From JABMMZ01 sp964505065 (lineage in GTDB: Bacteria > Bacteroidota > Bacteroidia > NS11-12g > UBA955): a DNA stretch of 64,000 nucleotides. The notes beneath the pieces are model-generated. The model was not told the origin of the DNA, ran no database searches, and worked only from the letters and a program-made list of their open reading frames with translations. Below are positions 1-9,020 of this stretch, one piece after another; within the stretch, counting starts at the first letter, position 1; every line of letters begins with the position of its first letter. The translations under genes and the position numbers were made by a program. Where the stretch lies: contig CAZDGF010000006.1 of NCBI GenBank assembly GCA_964505065.1, positions 6,713-70,712 of the forward strand. The letters are read 5' to 3'.

Positions 1-2
1 CA

Positions 3-371
3 GATATACACCAATTGGGCGGGCGATACGGCAAAATAGATACCACAGTATTTTTAAACACCAAACTAATAGAATATGGTAAAAAGAAATACAGAATTCA
101 TTTTTATAAATACAAATTGGAAGACGAAGAAAACTGGAGTATGTATGCCTCCGATGCCATGCCTACAGATACTTTAAAATTAAATAATCCAAAAGATTAT
201 ATACCCTTTTATGCTCTAACAGCCGAAATAGGCGAAACAGAAACACAAGAAAAAGTAATGGCTGATATTTTATTTGACAATTATATAAAATATGTAAGAG
301 AAAGAAATGGCGGCTATTACGAATCGTACTATAACAGAGGAGGTAATTATAACTACGATTACGATTACTAA
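3..371 (+). CDS. hypothetical protein, C-terminal part (gene enters from left edge)
   Basis: The reading frame is open to the left edge, so only the C-terminal 122 or so residues are present; a TTG at 15 is an internal codon rather than a convincing start. The visible part is mixed charged/aromatic and contains no motif I recognise. It ends in a tail rich in Tyr, Asn, Gly and Asp (GGNYNYDYDY), a low-complexity ending often seen in exported Bacteroidota proteins. The stop at 369-371 is followed 20 bases later by a strong hairpin, so this is the last gene of its transcript. Function unknown; the missing N-terminus would be needed to classify it. Confidence 0.7.
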   Translation, partial: DIHQLGGRYGKIDTTVFLNTKLIEYGKKKYRIHFYKYKLEDEENWSMYASDAMPTDTLKLNNPKDYIPFYALTAEIGETETQEKVMADILFDNYIKYVRERNGGYYESYYNRGGNYNYDYDY

Positions 372-390
372 TTTTAAACAAAAAAACATC

Positions 391-428
391 AAACTTATTG
401 GGTAAAAATAATTTTACCCAATAAGTTT
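391..428 (+). terminator. perfect 17-bp hairpin behind the first gene
   Basis: Arms 391-407 (AAACTTATTGGGTAAAA) and 412-428 are exact reverse complements around a 4-base ATAA loop. The right arm is followed by GCCTATTTGGG rather than a T run, so it is a strong stem without the classical U tract. It sits between the first gene and ppiD, and its last four bases supply the TTTG that I read as the -33 element of the ppiD promoter. Confidence 0.6.
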
Positions 429-457
429 GCCTATTTGGGTATAAAAGTCTTATTTTG
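426..457 (+). promoter_or_regulatory. candidate promoter for the PpiD-like gene
   Basis: A TTTG at 426-429 is separated by 20 bases from TTATTTTG at 450-457, close to the Bacteroidota TTTG / TAnnTTTG pattern (one mismatch in the -7 element). Transcription would start near 464, leaving a leader of under 20 bases before the ATG at 481. The -33 element is the end of the upstream hairpin. Confidence 0.45.
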
Positions 458-480
458 CACCTCATTTCAGAAAATACAGT

Positions 481-2613
481 ATGGCAGTAATAAATAAATT
501 AAGAAAAAGAGGATGGTTGCTACTTGTAGTAGTTGGTGCTACCTTGTTGCTTTTCATTTTACAAGCAGTTATCGAAAATACCAATAAAATAGGGTTTTCG
601 GGTAAAGAAAGTATTGGCGAAATAGATGGCAAAAAAATAAAAATAGCTGAATATGATGCAGAATATAGAAATACAATTGCTATGCAAGAAGCCAATGGTG
701 CTGTTTTGAACGAAGAACAAAAAGAAAATCTTGGAAATACTGTATGGAATAAATTTATTGTAGATAATTTATTGATGAAAGAATTTGAAAAAATTGGAAT
801 TGCTGTAAGTGATGATGAAGCTTTTAGCTTATTATACACCAATGATGCAAGCCCTGTTATTAAACAAAATTTTACCCAAGAAGGTCAGCAATTCGACCCT
901 GCAAATGTTATCAATTTTAGAAATCAAATTTCTAAAAAAGGAGCGAATATGACCAAAGAATTGTATAATGCAAAGCAACAATATGAAATTATAGTTGACC
1001 AAGTAATTATTGAATCTCAAAACAAAAAATACAACTCATTAATAGCAAAAAGCTTATATACAACCGCACTAGATGCTCAACAAGGATTCGCAAATAATGC
1101 CTACAATGTATCTGGCAAAATTATTACTTTAAATTATACTAACTTGCCCGATAAAGATTTTAAAGTAACCGATTCGGATTTAAAAGATTACATTAGCAAA
1201 CACAAAGAAGAATTTAAGCAAGAAGAAAACAGAGATATTGAGTTTGCATTATGGACAATTGCCCCATCAGCACAAGATACATTAGCAGTGAAAAATGAAG
1301 TAGCAAAACAAATCAATGATTTTGCAAAAACAGAAAACGATTCGGAATATGTAACATTGTATAGCACAGCCCAATTTGATACAACATTTAGAAGATATGG
1401 CAATATTCCAAAAATACTTGACGAAGCTGTATATAATGCCCCTAAAGATAGTGTTGTTGGTCCAATATTCTATAACGGTGGCTTTAGTTTAATAAAAGTA
1501 TTGGCTACAAAATTTGATAGTATAAACTATTGCCATTTGGTAAAAGCAGAAATAGTAGTAAAAGGCACTACAAAACAAGATACATTAGCAGCCATTGGCA
1601 TTGGAAAAGGCATAATTGCAGAAAGCAAAAATGTAGCATTAAATAAAACAGAAGAGTTTTTTAGTCAAAAAGCATCTCAAGGCATATTACAAAGCCCTAT
1701 GGATATGGATTGGATGCAAGAAAGCAATTTACCACCTGATGTTAAAAAATCAATAAAAGGATTAACCAAAGGACAAGCCGTAGTTGTAAAATCTGTATTT
1801 GGATTGTCTATTTATAAAATGGTAGATAACAGAAGCAATAAGCTTGTAAAATTTGCCGAAGTGCGCAAAAATATAGAACCTTTATCTGCAACTATAGAGG
1901 CTGTTAAAAGCAAAGCATCTGAATTTAGAAATGGGCTAACAGGAAAAAGTAAAACTGAATTTGAAGATGCTTTGAAAAAAGCAAATCTTTCTAAAAGTTT
2001 GGCAAGCAATATTAAGCCAACAGATAAAACCATTAATGGTATATCAAATTCAAAAGAAATTATTCGTTGGTTATACAATGATGATAGAAAAGAAGGCGAG
2101 GTATCAGATGTATTTAGCTTTGACGATAGACAAGTAGTTGTAAAACTTGCAAAAATAAAAAAAGAAGGTACAGCATCTGTTGAAGATGTGAGAGAAAAAG
2201 TAGAAAAATTAGTAATAAACGAGAAAAAAGCAGAAAAACTAAAAGCAGATTTAGAAAAAGTATTGAAAACTGCAAAAACTATTGAAGATGTAGCCGTAGC
2301 TGTAAAATCTATAGCACAGCCAATTGATAAATTATCTTTAGCTATGCCAAGTGTTCCATTTGCTGGCAACGACTCTAAAATGGTTGGTTTTGTTATGGGC
2401 AGTAAACTAAAAACACTCAGCAAACCTTATGCATCTTCAGATGGTGTTCATGTAATTTATTTAGATTCGGAAACAAAAACAGAAATGCCCAAAGAAATGC
2501 TTACCAATAGAATGATGATGAATGGCGAGCAAAAATCAAGAGTATCAGAAACATCATTTGCTGCACTTAAAAAAGCGGCTAAAATAAAAGATGAGCGTTA
2601 TAAATTCTATTAA
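481..2613 (+). CDS. ppiD: PpiD/SurA-like periplasmic peptidyl-prolyl isomerase (foldase)
   Basis: This 710-residue protein has a short basic N-terminus and one membrane anchor (about residues 12-30, LLLVVVGATLLLFILQAV), followed by a large helical SurA-N-like region rich in Lys, Glu and Gln. Around residues 310-345 is a parvulin-type segment with the typical pattern of a short helix, a Gly-Pro turn and a return strand (DSVVGPIFYNGGFSLIKV); a second, weaker parvulin-like region follows. Length and layout fit Bacteroidota PpiD/SurA-N proteins, which are tethered to the inner membrane and chaperone outer-membrane and secreted proteins in the periplasm. The gene is monocistronic, with its own promoter candidate and a terminator. 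Isomerase activity itself is inferred; many family members have an inactive parvulin fold. Confidence 0.85.
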   Translation: MAVINKLRKRGWLLLVVVGATLLLFILQAVIENTNKIGFSGKESIGEIDGKKIKIAEYDAEYRNTIAMQEANGAVLNEEQKENLGNTVWNKFIVDNLLMKEFEKIGIAVSDDEAFSLLYTNDASPVIKQNFTQEGQQFDPANVINFRNQISKKGANMTKELYNAKQQYEIIVDQVIIESQNKKYNSLIAKSLYTTALDAQQGFANNAYNVSGKIITLNYTNLPDKDFKVTDSDLKDYISKHKEEFKQEENRDIEFALWTIAPSAQDTLAVKNEVAKQINDFAKTENDSEYVTLYSTAQFDTTFRRYGNIPKILDEAVYNAPKDSVVGPIFYNGGFSLIKVLATKFDSINYCHLVKAEIVVKGTTKQDTLAAIGIGKGIIAESKNVALNKTEEFFSQKASQGILQSPMDMDWMQESNLPPDVKKSIKGLTKGQAVVVKSVFGLSIYKMVDNRSNKLVKFAEVRKNIEPLSATIEAVKSKASEFRNGLTGKSKTEFEDALKKANLSKSLASNIKPTDKTINGISNSKEIIRWLYNDDRKEGEVSDVFSFDDRQVVVKLAKIKKEGTASVEDVREKVEKLVINEKKAEKLKADLEKVLKTAKTIEDVAVAVKSIAQPIDKLSLAMPSVPFAGNDSKMVGFVMGSKLKTLSKPYASSDGVHVIYLDSETKTEMPKEMLTNRMMMNGEQKSRVSETSFAALKKAAKIKDERYKFY

Positions 2614-2636
2614 TAGTAAGTAAATTATCAATAAAA

Positions 2637-2666
2637 AAACCACCTTCAACAAGGTGGTTTTTTTTA
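2637..2666 (+). terminator. Rho-independent terminator after ppiD
   Basis: AACCACCTT at 2638-2646 pairs with AAGGTGGTT at 2651-2659 around a CAAC loop, followed by a run of T residues. It lies 25 bases after the ppiD stop. Confidence 0.9.
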
Positions 2667-2702
2667 TACCCAAAATAAAATACTAATTTCGCCTTTTAAA
2701 AT

Positions 2703-4106
2703 ATGGAAAATCCTATTTATACGCCTAAAAATAAAGTAAGAATTGTTACCGCAGCATCATTATTTGATGGACACGATGCCGCAATAAATGTAATGCGTAG
2801 AATTATACAAGCTACAGGCTGCGAGGTAATACACCTTGGGCACGATAGAAGTGCTGAAGAAGTTGTAGATACTGCCATACAAGAAGATGCCAATGCCATA
2901 GCTATGACAAGCTATCAAGGTGGGCATAATGAATATTTTAAGTATATGTTCGATTTGTTGAAAGAAAAAGGTGCAAGTCATATCAAAATATTTGGTGGCG
3001 GTGGTGGCACTATTCTTCCTGAAGAAATTGCAGACTTACAAGCTTACGGCATTACAAAAATATACCACCCAGATGATGGCAGAGAAATGGGGCTGCAAGG
3101 TATGATAAACGATTTGGTGCAAAAAAGCGATTTTGCAACAGGCAGAGATATTGAATTTAATGAAAACGAAATATTAGCTAAAAATCCTACAGCACTTGCA
3201 AAACTAATATCATCGGCAGAAAATTTTCCTGCTGAATTTTTAACACATAAAGATAAAATAATACAATTAATTGGCAATAAAAAAATACCTGTATTGGGTA
3301 TAACAGGCACAGGCGGTGCTGGTAAAAGCAGCTTGGTAGATGAATTTGTACGTAGATTTTTATTCGATTTTAAAGATAAAACCATTGGCATTATTTCTGT
3401 TGACCCCAGCAAACGCAAAACAGGAGGTGCATTACTTGGCGATAGAATACGTATGAATAGCATTAGAAACCCTCGTGTATATATGCGCTCTTTGGCTACA
3501 AGGCAAAGCAATTTGGCATTGAGCAAACATGTGGATGATGCCCTATTGGTGCTTAAAGCAGCCCAATTTGATTTAATTATACTTGAAACAAGCGGCATAG
3601 GGCAAAGCGATACAGAAATAACCGACCATAGCGATGCTACAATGTATGTAATGACACCAGAATATGGTGCAGCAACACAACTTGAAAAAATAGATATGCT
3701 TGATTTTGCAGATATTATTGCTGTAAATAAATTTGACAAAAAAGGTGCTGCCGATGCTTTAAGAGATGTAAAAAAACAATTCCAACGCAACCATAAATTA
3801 TTTGATAAAGAAGCAGATACAATGCCCGTATATGGCACAATAGCAAGCCAATTTAACGACCCAGGCATGAATAATCTTTACCGCTCCTTGATAGATTTAA
3901 TTGACCATAAAACTGGCTCTAATTTTAAATCAGATTTTAAAGCTACCGATGAAATGAGTGAAAAAATATTCATTATTCCACCAGCACGAAACAGGTATTT
4001 AAGCGAAATTAGCGAAACCGTTAGAAACTATAATAAACAAGCAATAGAACAAGCAGAAATAGCTGAAAAATTATACCAATTAGAAGGAGTAAAAAAGCTA
4101 TTGTAA
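2703..4106 (+). CDS. IcmF-like B12-binding/GTPase half-protein (no mutase domain)
   Basis: The 467 residues match the N-terminal half of the fused isobutyryl-CoA mutase IcmF. Residues 10-140 form a cobalamin-binding Rossmann domain with the IcmF-type SLFDGHD segment (His24 is the candidate cobalt ligand) and a Gly-rich FGGGGGT loop. Residues 195-430 form a MeaI/ArgK-like G-protein chaperone with P-loop GTGGAGKS (202-209), the SVDPSKR stretch, an ETSGIGQSD switch and NKFDKK. IcmF family proteins are usually about 1,100 residues, the remainder being the linker and TIM-barrel mutase domain that binds substrate. Here the frame ends in a clean TAA just after the linker helix begins, and the following 290 bases encode nothing similar. 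It could be a split mutase whose partner lies elsewhere, or a truncation. Confidence 0.8.
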   Translation: MENPIYTPKNKVRIVTAASLFDGHDAAINVMRRIIQATGCEVIHLGHDRSAEEVVDTAIQEDANAIAMTSYQGGHNEYFKYMFDLLKEKGASHIKIFGGGGGTILPEEIADLQAYGITKIYHPDDGREMGLQGMINDLVQKSDFATGRDIEFNENEILAKNPTALAKLISSAENFPAEFLTHKDKIIQLIGNKKIPVLGITGTGGAGKSSLVDEFVRRFLFDFKDKTIGIISVDPSKRKTGGALLGDRIRMNSIRNPRVYMRSLATRQSNLALSKHVDDALLVLKAAQFDLIILETSGIGQSDTEITDHSDATMYVMTPEYGAATQLEKIDMLDFADIIAVNKFDKKGAADALRDVKKQFQRNHKLFDKEADTMPVYGTIASQFNDPGMNNLYRSLIDLIDHKTGSNFKSDFKATDEMSEKIFIIPPARNRYLSEISETVRNYNKQAIEQAEIAEKLYQLEGVKKLL

Positions 4107-4302
4107 TGTGTGGGTTATAGTAACAATAAAATAAACCCAAATTCAGCAATAGCATTGCTAAATCGAATAACAAAGTGCAAATCATGTTTTTACAAAACAT
4201 AATTGCAATTTTTAAATCGGGGTTAATCCCAACTAAATCAAATAGTTCAATTTTTCAAATCTCTTATTGATTAATTTGGGATAAATAGATATACATAATG
4301 AC

Positions 4303-4335
4303 AAAAAAAGGTAACACAATGTGCTACCTTTTTTA
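4303..4335. terminator. bidirectional terminator between convergent genes
   Basis: AAAAAAGGTA (4304-4313) and CAC are mirrored by GTG and TACCTTTTTT (4325-4334), giving a stem with one mismatch, A runs on one side and T runs on the other. It would serve both the IcmF-like gene and the lipoprotein gene that converge here. The rest of 4107-4393 holds only short dyads (for example AGCAATAGCATTGCT) and no coding signal. Confidence 0.8.
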
Positions 4336-4393
4336 AATTATACCCAAACTTTCATAACTTTTCTTAAATAAAATTCATGAAAGTTAATACGCT

Positions 4394-5347
4394 TTAAAAT
4401 CCTGCTATAATGGTATTCAAATTGGCTTCTGTCGTTTCTGTCATAGTGGTAATAGCCAAAGTTTGGTTTGTAGTAATTGCTGCAATGGTTTGAATATCGT
4501 AGTAAAATTTACCATCTCTTTTAGCAAAGCATAGTATTTTTACACCTCTGCCTACCACTACTTTATAATAGCCTCCTTGGGTAGAAAAAGCTTTTAAACT
4601 ACTATTGGCAGGAATATAGGCTGTTGCACTCTCACCAGTATATTTCATAAAGCATTCTGTATTTTTATTGGTATAGCCGCTTGGGGTGGTTATGGTAATA
4701 TCTGTTAATGGTTTTTCGTTCATATATCTATCTAAATTGCACCAAGTAAATAATTTATCTAAGCCATTAATAAACGAATTTTGACCTCTTTTTATATCCG
4801 TACTGTCCCATTGTTCCCACACTATTTTATTGGTGCCGCCTGTAGCAGCCACACCTTCAAATACTTTGTTGTTTAAGTCAAAACCTGTAATTTCAGAACT
4901 GTATTTTACACCATTTCTTAATTTTAATGAGTTAGTTCCTGCTGCATCAAAAGCTTCTAATTTAAACATACCTGCCGAAATTAATAAATCGCCACTATCG
5001 TTTAGAGTAGTTATACCGCTTTTTATCATATCGGCAGTATTGGTAATGGTTTTAATTTTTAACACAACGCTGCCGTTGTATGGGCTACCATCAGCATTTG
5101 CAAAGGCATCTGCTGGCACTGTAGCCGAAATACCATTGGCATTTACTGTACCTCCTGTATTAGAAGGAATTGTTATAGATGCACCAGGTAATAATTGCCC
5201 GTCTAAATAGGTTCTCATATCGGAGCTGCTTACATTGGTTTCCCATTGAGGGGTAGTGTCTGTGGTTGGTTTTGTTTCTTCTGTTTTCTTTTTGCAAGAA
5301 AATAAAACCATTGTAGCTAATAATGTGTAGATAAATTTGTTCTTCAT
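4394..5347 (-). CDS. secreted lipoprotein of unknown function
   Basis: This 317-residue protein starts with a lipoprotein signal (MKNKFIYTLLATMVLFSC, then KKK), so it is expected to be lipid-anchored at Cys18. After a Thr-rich spacer there is a beta-rich region with a VPADAFANADG element and a GSVVLKIKTI strand, the pattern of the beta-sandwich modules common in Bacteroidota carboxypeptidase-regulatory/ZU5-like surface proteins. No catalytic motif is visible. It is single, with the shared terminator at its 3' end, and about 100 bases separate its start from the ftsK stop. A perfect 15-bp palindrome (TACAATATTATTGTA) lies in its upstream region. Surface binding or structural role is only a guess. 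Confidence 0.75.
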   Translation of the reverse strand: MKNKFIYTLLATMVLFSCKKKTEETKPTTDTTPQWETNVSSSDMRTYLDGQLLPGASITIPSNTGGTVNANGISATVPADAFANADGSPYNGSVVLKIKTITNTADMIKSGITTLNDSGDLLISAGMFKLEAFDAAGTNSLKLRNGVKYSSEITGFDLNNKVFEGVAATGGTNKIVWEQWDSTDIKRGQNSFINGLDKLFTWCNLDRYMNEKPLTDITITTPSGYTNKNTECFMKYTGESATAYIPANSSLKAFSTQGGYYKVVVGRGVKILCFAKRDGKFYYDIQTIAAITTNQTLAITTMTETTEANLNTIIAGF

Positions 5348-5446
5348 AATGTATAATAATTTAAAATTACAGCTAATACAATATTATTGTAGCTACCCCC
5401 CAAATAAATAAAAATAAAATTTTACGAATGACAGAAATATGACAAT

Positions 5447-7987
5447 TTACTTATTGTACAAATTATCTAAAAAAACATCTAAACTGGCTTCATCGGGTAT
5501 TAAAACTTTGCGGGCTTTTGCGCCTTCAAAATTACCTACAATACCTGCTTGTTCTAATTGGTCAACAAGCCTGCCTGCCCTGTTATAGCCCAATTTTAAT
5601 TTGCGCTGAATAAGCGATGTACTGCCCTGCTGCGTTTGCACTATTAATCGTGCAGCATCTTCAAATAAGGCATCACGCTCGTTAGGGTCAAAGTCTTCTC
5701 TTGCACCTCCTTCGTCATCGCCTCTAAATTCTGGCAATTGCAATGCACTTGGATAACCCCTTTGATTACCTATAAATTCAGTAATTTTTTCTACCTCGGG
5801 CGTATCTACAAATGGGCATTGCAAGCGAATTAAATCATTGCCTGTGCTAAACAACATATCGCCTTTGCCTATTAGCTGGTCGGCACCGTTGCTATCCAAT
5901 ATCGTTCTTGAATCTATTTTAGAAGTTACCCTAAATGCCAAACGTGCAGGAAAATTGGCTTTAATAGTACCTGTAATAATATTTACCGAAGGGCGTTGCG
6001 TAGCCAATATTACATGAATACCAATGGCACGAGCCAATTGAGCTAAACGGGCAATTGGGGTTTCTACTTCCCTACCTGCTGTCATCATTAAATCGGCTAC
6101 CTCATCTATAACTACAACTATGTAGGGTAAAAACCTATGTCCCTCCGTAGGCAATAGTTTACGTTCTTTAAATTTGGTATTATACTCAATAATATTACGC
6201 TTTCCTGCCGATTTTAATAATTCGTATCGCTCATCCATTTCCATACACAAAGAGTTGAGCGTATTGCACACCAATTTTGTATCTGTAATAATAGAATCGC
6301 CATCGCCAGGCAGTTTGGCTAAATAATGTCGTTCTATTTTGTTGTACAAAGTTAGCTCCACTTTCTTTGGGTCAACAAGAACAAACTTTAATTCTGATGG
6401 ATGCTTTTTGTATAGCAAAGAAACAATTAATGTATTTAAGCCTACGGATTTTCCTTGCCCTGTAGCACCTGCACAAAGCAAATGAGGCATTTTACTTAAA
6501 TCTGCCATATACAGCTCGTTAGAAATGGTTTTACCCAAAATAACAGGTAGTTCAAAATTGCATTCTTGAAACTTTTTGCTGGCTATCATGCTGCGCATAG
6601 GCACCATTTCTGGTTTTTTATTTGGCACTTCAATACCTATAGTTCCCCTGCCAGGTATGGGCGCAATAATACGAATACCCAATGCCGCTAAACTCAATGC
6701 AATATCATCTTCTAAATTTTTTATCCTTGAAATTTTAACACCAGGGGCTGGTACAATTTCATACAATGTAACCGTAGGTCCTATATTGGCTTTAATTTCT
6801 GAAATGGCTATGTTGTAATTTTTAAGGGTTTCTACAATCATATTTTTGCTGCTTTCAAGCTCTGTGCGGTCTATTTCTACTTTTGTAAATTCGTACTCTT
6901 GCAGTAAATCTATTGTTGGAAACTGATAACCGGGTAAATCTAATCGTGGGTCGTAGGGTTCATCTAAATTTGGCGTATGCTCCTCTCCTGCATTAAGTTC
7001 GTCAATTAAAGTTGGTGCTGAAATTGGTGGCACATATATTTCTTCTTCTACTGTTTCTATTTTTAATTCAAAATCAGATGCAGGAATATCTTTTTTATTT
7101 GCTTTAGGTATATCAATATTAAAATTTATTGGTATTGCTGGTGTTTCAGGCTCATCTTCGTTTAAAGTTATCAATTGAATACCTTCATCTACCGCCATAT
7201 TGGGCTTTGGAATTTCCCCATCGGCTATTATTTCAGTATGAATATCTTCATAATGTTTTTTCATGCTTTCTGCCTCTGTTTCATGGTTGCTAAAGGCTAT
7301 TTTGCTGCTTTCGTCTTCTTCCAAATCTGTTGCAGTAGCTAATTTCTTTTTGCCTAATCTTAAATCTATATTATAAACTATTACCAAAAAGGCAAGGGCA
7401 TATAAAAACAATACTAAGCCTACCCCACCATAGCCCAACAGGCTATGCAGCCACATAAACCCAAAATAGCCAAAGCCACCGCCCATGTGTATATTGCTTT
7501 TATGAAAAATAAAACCCAATAACACAGAAAGCCAAACAATGGTAAAAAAACTGTAGCGCAATATTTTTGTCATGGGGCGCAGCTGCCAGTTAAAAAGCAA
7601 TTTTGTACCCAATGTAAATACTGTAATCAATAAAATATAAGAAGCTATACCAAACCATTTGTGTATAAAAAGATGGGCAAACCAAGCCCCAATATAGCCC
7701 ATCATATTGCTCGCGCCTCGGGTATTATTGGCTTTATACCAAGCCCAATTGCTACTTTGAAGAATATCTTGGTCGGTTTCAAAACCAGTTAGGTTTATTA
7801 TATGCGAGGTAAAAGCAATAAATAAAAACAAAGAAAACAGAATAAAGAAAGCCCCTGCTATTTTGTGGGTACGCTCATCTTTTAGCCAAGCTAATTTACC
7901 GCCAGCCAAAGGTTTTTTACTTTCCTTTTCCTCTGGCTGAAAATCATCGGCTGCATTTTTAAAACTATTTCCTTTTTTACTTGCCAT
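5447..7987 (-). CDS. ftsK: DNA translocase FtsK
   Basis: The 846-residue protein has four membrane helices in residues 40-210, an acidic/Pro-rich linker to about residue 360, then the FtsK/SpoIIIE motor with Walker A GATGQGKS (507-514), Walker B IVVVIDEVADLMM (about 620-632) and the ATQRPSVNIITG segment. The last 75 residues are the winged-helix gamma domain that reads KOPS-type signals (QRKLKLGYNRAGRLVDQLE). Known role of the family: pumping chromosomal DNA through the division septum and activating dimer resolution. I start it at the ATG at 7985-7987; a TTG six codons upstream lies inside the promoter -7 element TATTTTTG, so it would not be in the transcript. Confidence 0.97.
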   Translation of the reverse strand: MASKKGNSFKNAADDFQPEEKESKKPLAGGKLAWLKDERTHKIAGAFFILFSLFLFIAFTSHIINLTGFETDQDILQSSNWAWYKANNTRGASNMMGYIGAWFAHLFIHKWFGIASYILLITVFTLGTKLLFNWQLRPMTKILRYSFFTIVWLSVLLGFIFHKSNIHMGGGFGYFGFMWLHSLLGYGGVGLVLFLYALAFLVIVYNIDLRLGKKKLATATDLEEDESSKIAFSNHETEAESMKKHYEDIHTEIIADGEIPKPNMAVDEGIQLITLNEDEPETPAIPINFNIDIPKANKKDIPASDFELKIETVEEEIYVPPISAPTLIDELNAGEEHTPNLDEPYDPRLDLPGYQFPTIDLLQEYEFTKVEIDRTELESSKNMIVETLKNYNIAISEIKANIGPTVTLYEIVPAPGVKISRIKNLEDDIALSLAALGIRIIAPIPGRGTIGIEVPNKKPEMVPMRSMIASKKFQECNFELPVILGKTISNELYMADLSKMPHLLCAGATGQGKSVGLNTLIVSLLYKKHPSELKFVLVDPKKVELTLYNKIERHYLAKLPGDGDSIITDTKLVCNTLNSLCMEMDERYELLKSAGKRNIIEYNTKFKERKLLPTEGHRFLPYIVVVIDEVADLMMTAGREVETPIARLAQLARAIGIHVILATQRPSVNIITGTIKANFPARLAFRVTSKIDSRTILDSNGADQLIGKGDMLFSTGNDLIRLQCPFVDTPEVEKITEFIGNQRGYPSALQLPEFRGDDEGGAREDFDPNERDALFEDAARLIVQTQQGSTSLIQRKLKLGYNRAGRLVDQLEQAGIVGNFEGAKARKVLIPDEASLDVFLDNLYNK

Positions 7988-8002
7988 TATTTTTATAACA
8001 CG

Positions 8003-8010
8003 CAAAAATA
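8003..8010 (-). promoter_or_regulatory. -7 element upstream of ftsK
   Basis: Read on the minus strand this is TATTTTTG, an exact TAnnTTTG match 16 bases before the ftsK ATG. No good TTTG was found at the expected -33 distance. The match supports the ATG at 7987 over the upstream TTG. Confidence 0.45.
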
Positions 8011-8285
8011 TAACGTAAAGCAGCTATTAAATATTATATACTATCTTAACAAATCCACATTCTTTAAATTGTGTTTAAATTAATGGAATGGGTGGCGAAG
8101 GATTTAGGATTTAGGGGATTTGAATTGGATAGATAGAAAATGTTAGAGCCAGAGAAACAGCAGGCAAATAAAGATGCTAATGTGGGCGCTAAAAAACAAG
8201 TAAAAACAATTGCGCTAAAAAGACAATCAAATATTTTACTTTTGTAGGCGGTGTTTTTAAAATTGAAAAAACACCTTAAAAATCA
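8011..8285. other. intergenic region between divergent ftsK and DUF1573-like gene
   Basis: About 275 bases with no gene. It contains a purine-rich stretch with two GGATTTAGG-like repeats (8099-8119), a direct repeat of GCGCTAAAAA (8187-8196 and 8213-8222) and the promoter element described next. A 35-codon open frame (8141-8248) has no support and was not called. Confidence 0.5.
8237..8244 (+). promoter_or_regulatory. -7 element upstream of DUF1573-like gene
   Basis: TACTTTTG is an exact TAnnTTTG match, 41 bases before the ATG at 8286. A TTG lies 24 bases upstream, slightly further than the usual -33 spacing. Confidence 0.45.
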
Positions 8286-9005
8286 ATGAAAAAAATACGC
8301 CTAATTTTAGTTTTATTTTTTTGTGCAAATAATATTTATGCACAAAAAACAATTACTTTTAAAGATACATTTATTGTTGTCAGAAAAGTAAAAAATGACA
8401 CCACTATTCATCAGAAATTTAGATTTAAAAACAATGGCAAATTGCCCCTCTCTATTAAAAGTTGGAAAGCCTTAAACGATGGCATTGAATGTAAATACAG
8501 TAAAGAAAATATAAAGCCCAATGATAGTGGGTTTGTGTATTTTATTTTTAGTATAGCTAAAAATTCAAAAGCATTTTCAAAAAAAATAGAATTGACATTT
8601 TCTAATGGCAAGAAAAAACAATTAGAAATTACTTATTGCGCAGATAATGAATTTGTATTTGGCGAAACTACACACGATTTTGACATTGAAGGAGGAATAG
8701 ATGAACCTTATTATTATAAATTTAAAAATATAAGCAATGATACATTATTAATAACTGACTGCGACCAACCTGGAGAAGGCAGTATGTTTTCGTACACCAA
8801 AAAACCTATACTTCCACATCAAAATTTTGAAATTAAATTATTAGTCAATAATAACGGAAGAGATGAATTTTTAAATAAATGGGGGAGCTTTTACTTTTCA
8901 TATTTAAATACAAGTAAAGATTTAATCAATTACGTTCCTAAACTTATGCTTAATTTCAAAGGAGACAAAAAAACTGGCGGAGGAAATCTTAAAATAAGCC
9001 GCTAA
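8286..9005 (+). CDS. exported DUF1573-like protein
   Basis: The 239 residues begin with a signal peptide (MKKIRLILVLFFCANNIYAQ, cleavage after Ala-Gln) and contain two immunoglobulin-like beta-sandwich segments. The second carries the FVFGETTHDFDIEGG pattern that starts DUF1573 domains, followed by the KFKNISNDTL strand; the first (TIHQKFRFKNNGKLPLSIKSW) is a divergent copy of the same fold. DUF1573 proteins are common exported proteins of Bacteroidota with no established biochemical role. It is followed 15 bases later by the start of a broken gene and probably once shared a transcript with it. Confidence 0.75.
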   Translation: MKKIRLILVLFFCANNIYAQKTITFKDTFIVVRKVKNDTTIHQKFRFKNNGKLPLSIKSWKALNDGIECKYSKENIKPNDSGFVYFIFSIAKNSKAFSKKIELTFSNGKKKQLEITYCADNEFVFGETTHDFDIEGGIDEPYYYKFKNISNDTLLITDCDQPGEGSMFSYTKKPILPHQNFEIKLLVNNNGRDEFLNKWGSFYFSYLNTSKDLINYVPKLMLNFKGDKKTGGGNLKISR

Positions 9006-9020
9006 ACCAATAAAAAAACA

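Noticed and set aside
1812..2423. 203-codon antisense frame inside ppiD.
   Set aside because: Ser/Phe/Leu-rich mirror of Lys/Glu/Ala codons; no start context.
3044..3868. 274-codon antisense frame inside the IcmF-like gene.
   Set aside because: Antisense to an obvious coding region with the usual stop-poor third-frame bias; hydrophobic low-complexity product with no motif.
8141..8248. 35-codon open frame with ATG between ftsK and the DUF1573-like gene.
   Set aside because: No family resemblance, and its end runs through the TACTTTTG promoter element; composition is that of the spacer.
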